Positions 45,003-54,640 of a DNA stretch of 64,000 nt are shown in pieces. Below the pieces are notes generated by a model. The model worked only from the letters and a program-made list of their open reading frames with translations. It was not told the DNA's origin and made no database searches. Source of the stretch: Selaginella moellendorffii (lineage: Eukaryota; Streptophyta; Lycopodiopsida; Selaginellales; Selaginellaceae). The number at the start of each line of letters is the position of its first letter. The first letter of the stretch is position 1. Location of the stretch: positions 487,236 through 551,235 of the forward strand of contig NW_003314310.1 of the NCBI RefSeq assembly GCF_000143415.4. The letters are read 5' to 3'. A program made the translations under genes and the position numbers.

Positions 45003-45527
45003 AGCCAAACTAAAATTAAAGAAAGGGAGAGAAGTGAGAAATCCACCTCTAATATCATGGTCCCGCTAGAAGCACGCCTCGGCGCATCGCATCACAGCGA
45101 TCGATCGGCCCTGGCGATCAAGAACTGGAGAAATCAAACCAGATGAACAATCCGGGGATCCAAGCTTGGATCGCGATGAAGCGCATCCCCAGCCGCGGCA
45201 TTCCCTCCTCACGGGAGGAACATCCAAGAAACACGGCAAGAAGCAGCAGCAGCACCGCTCATTCATGGCGGCAGCCACGCATTTCTCCGCCGCCGCCGCC
45301 GCGTGATCCCTGTGATGATCGTCGATCCTCCTCGCTTTTCCTCTCTCTTGCCCTAATTCTCTTCGCGTGCTTCGTCAATCCCGCGCGTTTCTTGGCAATC
45401 TTCCCATCAAACAAACAAATCCGCCCGTTATGACACGGTCGACAAAAGATCCTCGTTTTGATCCCAAAAAAAAGTGTACGACTCTTCTCTTTCGATCGAT
45501 CAACGCAAGAAGTATGATAGGATCTTT

Positions 45528-45870
45528 TAGATGATCTCTTTGTCTCGAGATTGTTTCTTCCAGGATCATCACATCTCTTCGTGTAAATTCTTGTCATACT
45601 ATCTTATTTCCTCTCTTTTTTTTATTCAAAACGAGGATCGTTTTCCTTGATTTAGATGATCTCTTTGTCTCGAGATAGTTCATCCACGATCATCGTGTAA
45701 ATTCTTGTGACTTATGTACGATCACGTTTTGATCTAAAAAAGAGAAAATAAGACTCGCAAGATCATCTGAAAGAACTTAGTATGATCGTATAGCCACAAG
45801 AATTTACACGAAGAGATCTCATGATCCTGGAAGAAACTAAGATCTCGAGACAAAGAGATCATCCATCTAG
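45528..45870. repeat. Repeat with two direct and one inverted copy (MITE-like)
   Basis: GATGATCTCTTTGTCTCGAG, followed downstream by TGTAAATTCTTGT, occurs at about 45531-45596 and 45656-45712. The reverse complement, running from ACAAGAATTTACA to CTCGAGACAAAGAGATCATC, spans about 45799-45864. The ends can pair to form a hairpin of about 65 bp per arm. It lies between the U-box gene 3' end and the sulfotransferase start. No other feature is seen in 45003-45889. Confidence 0.8.
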
Positions 45871-45889
45871 AAGAAAACATAAAAAGTGG

Positions 45890-48800
45890 TTACCTGCGAT
45901 TTTTGCTAGATTTCCCGCTGACCACCGACAGCATATCGGTGTGAGCCAGCGCCGCCTCGGCGTTCTTCCGAGCTCCATTTCTCCCATGCTTGAAAACTTC
46001 CACCAGCGCCCGGACCAGCCCCTGATCCAGCGAGTAGAGCCGCGCGTGTTCTTCCACCCGGAGGATCCTCTCCACCAGGAACGCTCCCTTCTCCTGCGCT
46101 TCCCCGGATCGCTGCGTCTGGAACCACTTCATGAACGCCGCCACTCCCCTCGCTCTCGAGATCTCGCGGACTCCGGCCTCCACGAGGCTGTCACTGCTAA
46201 CCAGCGTCGAGAGAGCTTCTACCGCTGCGATCTGGACAGAGGCTTGCTCTTCGTCCTCCTCGAGCAGCTCCACGAGCAGGCCGATGGCTCCGGCCTCTCG
46301 CAGGCAAAAGTTGGCGTCGGGATCACACCGTCTCTTGTGGATCGAACACACCGAGTCGGCGAGAATGGCCTGATCCAGCGACGAGTTCTTCGAGGAGAAG
46401 CACGAGAAGAGGTTGTCCATCCAGTTGTTTTTCCTCCTGGAGCTTGAGCTTGCCATCACCTCTGGGGATAGAATCAGGCCTCTCTCGGACAAGTACCCGA
46501 GTCCAGTGGCTGCTCGTTGCTTCGCCACCCAAGCCCGGCCTTGATGGAGCTGCAGTACCTGCTTGAATTGCGAGAAGAGCTTGCTTTGCTTCATCGCGTC
46601 GATCGTTTGAGAGTCCCGGCAGCGAGTAAAGTGAAGAAGCACTCCCAGCAGGGCCTCCAGCATGGATGAAGTCACGCGAGCTGATCCCATTCTTCGCGTT
46701 TTGAGCTCTTCGATAGTGGCCAGACTCCAGCTTATCATCTCCAGGCCGAGGAAGTTGATCGTCTCGTGCTCTGTGAGAGGAATGTTGGCGATGATGGACG
46801 CGGCAAAGATGCTCTCCTCGGCGTTCTTGAGCTTGACTATCTCTTTAAGGCTCTGGAGGTGCCTGGTTTCAGCGATGGCTTGACTTATCTCTCTGCCGGC
46901 TCTTGCTGAAAGAACACTGAGTAAGCTGAGAAGATGTTGCCGATGCGCGTCATCGCTGGTTGGGAGAAGAGTGAGGATAATGGCGATGCCGTTTCCAGTG
47001 ACGACGTGCTTGACAGCATTATCTGTCGGCAAAAACATAAACTATGCCAAAGATGGATCGCGGAAGGATGGAAAAAAGAAGAACATTACCTGCGGCTTGT
47101 GGTGATGAAGCGACTCCAATAAGAATTTTCAGGAGCTTTGCTGTTCCAATCTGGCCCAACCGATGACAAGAGCCCCAGGAGTCTGTGCACAAAGTACTCC
47201 GACTGGACTAAATTCCCTTCGGAGTCGATCTGCACTGTCTCCCAGCTGCCAGCGACGGCGACGACGTTGGCTAGTGTCGTCGCAGCCTTTTCCTTCGAAT
47301 TTCCTCGCAAGCGATTCGATGAAGTTGGAACTGAGAGGATGATTTCAACCACTGGGGGCAGTATGCCAGCTTTCACTAGAACTGGAACGTTCTCTTCCAG
47401 GGATGAGAGGTTCAGCAGCGCACCTATGGCCGCCTCTTTTTGCATGGAATTGGCTGATAGCATATGAACAAGAACTTTTCCTGCTTTCCTGGCGACAAAC
47501 TCTTTCTGGCTGTTGACAAATATCTTCTCTGCGAGATACTCGGCCATTTCGATCTTTGTAGCTTCTGGTCCTGTAGCAAAACAATCAGCCATGAGTAAGA
47601 ATTATGTAAACTACTATCAGTACCTTTGCAAAGGCGTGTGATCAATGGCTCAAGCCGCCCAGCCTCAGCCATCTCCCAAACGTTTGAATCTATTTGTTCC
47701 AGATTTCTTAACGTCCTGTCCGCAAGGACCGATAGGGAAGCGTTTCCCGAAGAGTTCGAAGAAATGCCAAGAAGATGAATGAGCGCTCCTTTCTCTTTGC
47801 CAATCAGCTTTGCAAACTCTGGCTTCTTTGATATCTCTAGCAAAAGCTTGAGAGCACCCTCCACCTCGTAAACGTGGCTGCTCGAAAGGCTTCTCACGGC
47901 GGCCTTCAATACTCCTGCTTCAACCAAACACTCCTAAAGAAATATCCATCAAACATGGAGAAAGAAAAGAGGAAAGAAACTTACTTGACTGTCGATGTCG
48001 TCAGCAGCAATTCGTTGCAAAATATACAGCGCCTTCGTTCGAACTTGTGAACCACCCGCCAGCCTCTTCCTCCAAAATTCCAGCGCCGAGGAAGTAAAGT
48101 GAGATTTTCCAAGCCTGTACTGAGTCACCGGCCCGTCCCCACAAACCTTAAGAATGCTATCCAAGGCTTCCTCCACACCCGCCAAACTCTTCATGGAGGA
48201 GCTCTTCGAGAGTTGAGACAACGCCTTGTGAATTCGTATCCTAGCGTTCCTCTGGCACCATTCCTCGATGGTATGCCTCAGCATGATGTTGCTTCTCATC
48301 TCCGTGGATGCCAGCAGCACACCAGTGGCCGGGCAAGTCACGGATCGTCCCTCTTCAGCGCAGGTTTTGAACCATCTCTCAATCGCGCTGCGCTCGTAAG
48401 TCAGCTCCGACTGGATCATAACCGGCTCCTTCATGATCTGCTTCGTCAGCGGACACACGAACGACTCGAACGGTTGCAGAGGCTCCTCTTCAGCAGACTC
48501 CTTGTAGCTATACATGCGTGTGAGCTGCGGCTCGGCAGTAACTTGCTCCACGATCTTGAGAATGTTCCGCATCTTATCAAGCTCTCGATCCATGCTGACA
48601 TCGACCATCGTCACCTCCTTCTTCAAAAGCTGGACTTGCTCTTCTAATGCTCGAGAATTTGTCGGCTCTACTCCAATCAGCCGCGCGAGGTCTCTCCAGA
48701 GAACTCCCACGATGAGAAAGTCATACTTGACCTCCTTTTCTAGAGCGTCAAGAGAGCTTTTCTCGGCATCAGTCACCTAGACAAAGAAAACATAGATCTC

Positions 48801-49261
48801 AAAGTCAACAAACCAAAGAAGAGGAAGAGGAAAAAAAAAATACTTACGTAGAATCTAGCGTGTTGCATCTCCGTGGAAAGGTCTTCTATCCTCCGCTTAA
48901 GCTCCGACAATCCACCACAATTTAGTAAAGAGATCCACTTCCCAAGACTCTGGGTCAAGTCTTCCATGGTCTTGGTCAGCGCGAGGCAATGCGTGAGAAC
49001 GAAAAACTGGCTCCTCTCCTTGTAAGCCTCTAGAACCGACTCGCCCCTCTGGAGCTCCCTTCCAATCCCAACCAGCGCCGTCGCCAGCGTCACTGGCAAT
49101 TCCCCGTCCTGCCCGGCATCCAATTGCTCTAGAATCGGCTGGAGCCGCTCGCAAAATCCCACAAATCTCCGGATGCACTCGCGCTTGGACAGCATTCCCA
49201 GCGACGCGTTGGAAATCCTGTCGATCCGATCAAGAACCTGGCCCAGACTACCTAGCTCCAT
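45890..49261 (-). CDS. U-box/armadillo-repeat E3 ubiquitin ligase (PUB43/44-like)
   Basis: The N-terminal helical domain (MELGSLGQVLDRIDRISNAS…, RRFVGFCERLQPILEQL) is the UND region of plant PUBs. The U-box (ESFVCPLTKQIMKEPVMI, SAIERWF, TCPATGVLL, LRHTIEEWCQRN) spans about 48240-48475 and recruits the E2. The rest is armadillo-type helical repeats through about 46000 (for example AAIGALLNLSSLEENVPVLV, EAGAIGLLVELLEEDEEQAS). Overall this matches the large SAUL1/PUB44 group. Short introns near 48780-48848, 47935-47985, 47575-47625 and 47037-47090. It ends NRR with TAA at 45890. The terminal CGCAG is followed by GTAACC, so one more 3' exon is possible. Confidence 0.9.
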
Positions 49262-49456
49262 CGCTGATCAATCGATTGCCGCCGCCGTGTCGCGAATCAA
49301 TCCATTGCCTGAGAGAAGGATAACCTAGGATATCGATCGTTGGCCGCCAAACCCTGGCTGCAGGAACGTGCAAACGCGCACCAAGCAAGCAAACGAAGCA
49401 TTAAATGTTACCATCCCAGTCCACCTGGCAGATGGCCAGCCGTTGATTCCATCCAT

Positions 49457-49514
49457 GACAGCTTAAGGTGTTGGATTTAGGCTCCAATCCGGGAGGGCGT
49501 GGGTTCGAATCCCA
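49457..49514 (+). pseudogene. tRNA-Leu(UAG)-like relic lacking the D-arm
   Basis: Reads GACAGC-TTAAGGTGTTGG, with anticodon loop TTTAG, then a variable arm and a T-arm GTGGGTTCGAATCCCA typical of plant tRNA-Leu. The D-arm (GGCCGAG..GGTC) is absent and the 3' acceptor strand does not pair, so it is not functional. Confidence 0.65.
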
Positions 49515-49555
49515 TAAAGTTTCTACAAATCCTTCTTCCTTCTGAAATGTTCACA

Positions 49556-49850
49556 ATTTCGCCCCCACAACACTTCACTTTTCTTCTCATGCAAATGTAT
49601 GACAAGTGTGGCGGCCTCAATGACGCACTCACGGTGTTTGAATCCATTTTGAAGCCCAATGAATTCTCCCGGACAATAATCCTCACTGCATTTGCCCAAA
49701 CGACGCCACAAAGGAGTACTTTGACGAGGCTCTGATTAAAACCCTTTCTTCTTACAATGAGATGATAGTTGGCTATGGACACCAGAAACACATCCGTTTA
49801 CATGACTCCAGAGATCTCGAATGGGCGTCTTTGATGCTTGAACGGGTCGA
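49556..49850 (+). pseudogene. Decayed copy of the start of the PPR gene at 54641
   Basis: Nucleotide similarity to 54810-55070 is obvious (GTGTTTGAATCCAT, AGCCCAATGAATTCTCC, AAGGAGTACTTTGAC, GGCTATGGACACCAGAAA). It then jumps to CTCGAATGGGCGTCTT, which corresponds to about 55230. Indels break the reading frame. Confidence 0.85.
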
Positions 49851-49914
49851 ATGCAATGATCTGCAGGAACTGAACTCTCAAGGTAGATAGAAACAAAAAC
49901 AAAGTTTTGATAAG

Positions 49915-50035
49915 TCCTCTATTAGGCGAGGAGATGACGGGGATGATACTTCAAGAGGCAAAATGGAGGTAAGCTTTTTTTCAATAGCATTATCTTTTGC
50001 TGTCGTAATTCAGAGATGAGAATCAGCTGCATGGA
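49915..50035 (+). pseudogene. Decayed copy of an intron-containing piece of the EFG1-like gene
   Basis: AGGCGAGGAGATGACGGGGA, then GATACTTCAAGAGGC, matches 58370-58405. It is followed by a GTAAGC intron and CAGAGATGAGAATCAGC, matching the next exon at about 58497. The intron is retained, so the copy is DNA-derived. Confidence 0.8.
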
Positions 50036-50529
50036 TCTTTATGTGGCCTATTTGAGCAAGGAACATTTTGGGCATAAAGGATATTTTGTGAATTGGAATA
50101 TTAAAGAATCTTCTCATTTCTTGGGACTTAAAAGTGGAAGGAAGAATGCTATAATCTAACCTGGATTTGTTAGGATCTTACTGGTGCTAAAGAGTAAGGT
50201 GGCCTCTAAAATCCTTTTAATGACTGAAATATGAAAGACATTGATGGTCTGAATTCATATGGAAGTCCAATCTAATATCACTATTCCTTCACAATAATAA
50301 TCACAATATATAACTTTTTGTCTTAAGTAAACCAATTTTGTTATGTGGCATTAAACTTTTGGCTCATATATATGAGAAGATGTTTAACTTCAACTAATAG
50401 ACAACTAACATGGCATCTATCTCAACTTTGTGGAGTCAAAAATCTTTAACACTTCAGCAAAAACATAATACTGCTCCAACTACAAAAACACCACTTGGCA
50501 CTTCTTATCCCAACCACAAATTATAATAT

Positions 50530-50880
50530 GCTTCAACATGTTCTAAAGAAGATTGGTCAGGAAAGTAATTATCTCTGAGAAGCCTTTAATAAATTGTCAA
50601 AAAAACTCTAACTATACCAAGGCACTATAGAGATCATACACTATTGAAGGGACAAGCTGGTCAACCATAACCTGAATCTACTTATTGGATAAATTTGAGT
50701 AGAGCTTGTTGTCCCTCAAGATATTATTAAAGTAATTAATCATAAACTTCTCTAAATAAGGCTATAAAACTTTATTCAGTCTTTAAAGAGCTATGGAAGC
50801 ATTTATCAAACCAAATAGGATCACCAAGAACTCATAATAATATATACTTGTTATCTTTGGGACATCCTCAAACTTCATAA
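50530..50880 (-). pseudogene. Ty3/gypsy reverse-transcriptase relic
   Basis: The minus strand reads YYYEFLVILFGLINAS (the YEFLVMPFGLTNAP block), then LNKVL.PYLEKFMINYFNNIL (the PYLxxFVVVYIDDIL catalytic block with the Asp pair replaced by Asn), and later FIKGFSEIITFLTNLL (the FIKxFSKIAxPLTxLL block). Several stops interrupt it. Catalytic residues are lost, so the element is dead. Confidence 0.7.
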
Positions 50881-52019
50881 AAATCTAACACAAATTGAAA
50901 AGGGGCCAACCATAAATTATAGAATATTCTTAAAATATTCTTATGGTTTATATTATTCTCCCCTCCTCATGAACAAACCATAAACAATAGTCTTGAGAAG
51001 TTAAATGAGCCTCACAAAAGGAGTCCAAAGCAAAATAGCTATAGAAAAAAGATGTGCAAACAACAACACAAACATCATGAAAAATGTTAATGAAAAAAAG
51101 AAAGTAATATGGCTTTTTTTCATGATAAAAAAGTTATAGAAAGAATAGAATGAGAATAGAGCAATAACTAAAACTATATAGTAATATAACTAAGTGTTAT
51201 GTATTTGTCATTTCTCTATATTTACTGATTAATATATTCACTACTATTGACTAAAGTAGAAATTGAATCCTGGCTGAGGGTTGGACAAGATTAGTTTAGA
51301 GCCCTTATAAAAATTTGTCAATCTTCCCTTCTCTGAACAATGAGCTTCTGACATATAAAACTCAATTCTCCATCTAAGTCATAATCAACACTTTAAAGCA
51401 CTCTCTTTTCGTTATTCTAGCTTCTTATATAGCCTCATCCAAAGAATAGTCATTCCATTGAATTAACAACTCCCAAGTTATCTTATGACATGTCTTCATC
51501 AACCTTTGAACAAGAATTTTGGTTAGCTTAACCTTCTTAGCATCAATCTTTAAAACATATTTTAAGTTTACTTATATGGAATGTTGAATGAATCTTTGAA
51601 TTAGCTGGCATGTTTAAAGTGTAAGAAAGAGCTGCAAAATTGTCTAAGGCCTATTGAAACAATTAGCATTCCCACCTTTTAGAGAAGGGATATTGTTCAT
51701 TTCACCAAGAATATCAATAAAACAAAAGTTTGAAATTGGCATATACAATGAGGTGAGTATGGCAAGGTACCCTTCTTCTCTCTTTCCTTGTATTTCTCAT
51801 GAAGTACAGCTCATGGGATCTGTTTGGATCTCTACAAAAAGACTATCTCATTTCCATCCTCAAGCATGAAGTGGAGATTTCCACTCTCTTGGATCCCAAG
51901 GCGAGTGTAATTGTCTAGGACAACTCCTTTGGACCTTTATGCTAGTGTATACATCTTAAACATCCATTCATTCACTCATGAGGTTAGTACATCGTGAATC
52001 TAACACCCATGCTTGTCCA
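50881..52019. other. AT-rich region of decayed transposon sequence
   Basis: The minus strand at about 51390-51580 reads ITWELLIQWNDYSLDEAI, weakly similar to a retroelement chromodomain (YLVKWKGYPxxEATWE). The plus ORF 51654-51869 has no recognisable motif. Confidence 0.3.
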
Positions 52020-52920
52020 TTCTGCTCAACCTCTGCATTATGATTCTCTTCATCACTCTTGTGGCTTGCTCAGGTTTGCAACAACATTGGTAGGACAATC
52101 TTGGGCTCAGTGTCCAATCTCCCAACACATCTTGTATTGGTCACAATGCATGCACCTTGTGCTATCTCAACCATCTCCCTTATGAAACCAATTGCAAATG
52201 ACTGAAAACACTGCCTCCATCTCCTTGGCTTCCTCAACCAGCTCGGTTCCAGACATTGCATTGAGCCCCCATTCTCAGCGTCCTTGCCATCTATTTTCTT
52301 CAGCTGGAGCCAACTAGCTCTTGTTTAGCATACATAGCATGGTGGACTTTGTAGGTTTGAGCTTTCTTTGCTCGCAGCAATGCAGTATTGATGAACTTTG
52401 CCACAGCACCATCAAACATCAAGTTCCCTTCTCTCGTCATCTCCACACAGCCATCCTACTCTCTTAGCAATGACTTGTAGAGTAGGATCTTTTGCATTGA
52501 ATCCGGAACCTCATGTTCCTTTCCTTGGGCAGCAAGATCTAAAAAGAGTTTGCTAAATGTTTGTGTGTGCACCTGCATATCCCCACCATCCTCAAACATA
52601 TGCAATCTGAGAATGAATCCTCATCACCTCTATGTCTGAGTGTTTGTTATATTCATCATCGAGCCACTTCCAAAGCTTTATGGCATCGCTCATCTCAGCC
52701 GAGCAAGACCCCATAGCTCAAAAAGGAGCAAATGCATCCTATAGCTCACTGGTTTTTGAGCTTCCTCTGATCATCTTTTGGGCCTCAATTCCATTATTAA
52801 TCCTTTTCAGCTCTTGATCAGATCCATCCATATGGGTCAATTGATCTCTTTTATAGGGCAAAATCCTTGCCCTTGAAGAGGAATGGGCAAATGCCCACCT
52901 CCTGGGCCTCTGCCATCACA
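52020..52920 (-). pseudogene. Ty1/copia gag relic
   Basis: The minus strand reads SDAIKLWKWLDDEYN, MQVHTQTFSKLFLDLAAQGK, LYKSLLRE, and LLRAKKAQTYKVHHAMYAKQ, then a degenerate zinc-knuckle-like stretch with WEIGH and AQDC near 52090-52150. These match the UBN2-type gag domain of copia elements. Stops and frame changes occur, so it is not coding. Confidence 0.65.
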
Positions 52921-53434
52921 GCCTAGACACTAGAATACCTCGGCCTGCTCCGATTTTCTCCCCAATCATGTGATGCTTTCTAGTGCATAGTCAAGCTGTA
53001 AACATATACATGGCTTACCTCAACAACAAAGAACACAATGACAAAATATGGTTAGGAAATGCTACCTCAACAACAGAGAACGAGGAGATCTCACTCAAGA
53101 CCAAATGGCATGCCAAATGATGAAGATTTGAGAGCAAACTGAGCTTTAAAATATACTTTCATGCAATGAAAACAGTGACATCTCTAAGCGATCCAAGCAT
53201 GTGAGGGGAGAAGAGACCTAGATCTATCACACAAGAGAATTGGCACTCTAGAACATGAGAATGGCATTGTAAATCTCTCAAACTCTCCAAGAATGACTAG
53301 AAAGACAGAAATCTCTACTCCATGGCACATCTTAGTGTCAGGGCCTGTAAGGAGTGCAAGAAGACACTGGAAACTATACATCTATATGAGAAATGAGAGA
53401 AAGAGAAGGATTGTGATGCTCTCATCTGGATCCT

Positions 53435-53720
53435 GCTGTGGTCGCCATTTGTTGAGGGTGGCCAGCCCTATGCCTCTCTAGCACATCTCTCTCGCTAGAA
53501 CACGATAATAAAGAGTGGGAACCCTGATTGTGGCTGGGTATGAGAATATTTTAGGATCAAAATATTCCTGTTAACCTAGAATCATCTATGGAAAATCCAC
53601 TAGCTGAGTTTGTACAGAAGGTCATGTCATGCACCACAAGCCAAGAGGTCCACCCAAACCTGACAAGCAAGAATACCTTCAACACCTTAAGCCCACAGTT
53701 CAAGAGGTATGTGACTGTGG
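53435..53720 (-). repeat. Possible LTR end and primer-binding site of the copia relic
   Basis: Reading the minus strand, CCACCCTCAACA is followed by AATGGCGACCACAGCAGG, the LTR-CA then TGG… arrangement expected just upstream of a gag, and the copia gag relic starts about 0.5 kb further on. LTR boundaries beyond this are not established. Confidence 0.3.
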
Positions 53721-53899
53721 CCAGGACTAAAGCACCTCTGGCCAGGTTTTAGCAATGCCATTACCCACCGCAGAGTCACTCATAAGTGCTTTTTGCAAAC
53801 CCAAGCAAAAATTTTATTAAGTATTTTTGTGTTCACGCAAAATTTATGGATTGGCCCTGAGGCCAAGATAGCATTAATAATCTTAGTCTATCAAAATAA

Positions 53900-54270
53900 A
53901 TGTTTTGAGATTAACATATGGATCTACAGTAAAAAGCCTAATGGGGTATTGAGCTTTTAATAGAAATTTTAGCAAATTATTGTACATCAAATATTAAAAA
54001 TAAAATTTGTACAAATCCATTAATAATTATTAGATATAAATATCTACTATTATTGAGTGGTGAAAAATAGGATATTTACTAAATCTAACCTTCTAGTTTC
54101 TCTAAGAGTATGAATTAACTCACAAGGAAAATTGTAATTTAGTGTGAATTTGGATATGGATATATGCTTTACAGGGAATTGACATAATTTTCTTTAAAAA
54201 TACAAGCATATGATTTATTGATACTAATTGTCCAAGCTGTAAATTAACAACACTATCAGTAAAGGATGAT
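53900..54270 (+). pseudogene. Lectin-like family relic, most decayed copy
   Basis: Nucleotide landmarks shared with 59160-59780 include CATATGGAT.TACAGTAAAAA, GAGTGGTGAAAAATA, CTAGTTTCTC, TGAATTAACTC and AGGAAAATTGTAATTTAGTG. No reading frame survives. Confidence 0.7.
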
Positions 54271-54640
54271 ATATTTAAGTGGTTCAAATGAAAATAAAGT
54301 AATAAATTATCTCTAGTAATAATTAGAAAAAGAAATTGTATAGTTGTTTTCTTTTTTTGAGTTTCTTTTCACCTTCACTTGAAATCAAACACGCATTGAC
54401 ATCCAAACTATAACTGATTGATATAAGTCTGATAGTAATAATATGCAATTTTGGACAGACCATATAAATTACCAATCTAGACCACTATATAGGTAAAATC
54501 AATTGTGCAATGTACAAAAACTTCAAAAAGTTCCACAGGGTGTAGAAATTGTTTTAAAATCCAAACATTAATTTAAATCAAAGAATATGCTATAATCTCC
54601 AAGTATATTCTGTCATCGAAAAAATTACTTTTGAAATGTT

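Noticed and set aside
51390-51580. Chromodomain-like reading (ITWELLIQWNDYSLDEAI) on the minus strand
   Set aside because: Similarity is weak, and it lies upstream, not downstream, of the gypsy RT relic on the same strand, so it does not fit a single element. Kept only as a note.
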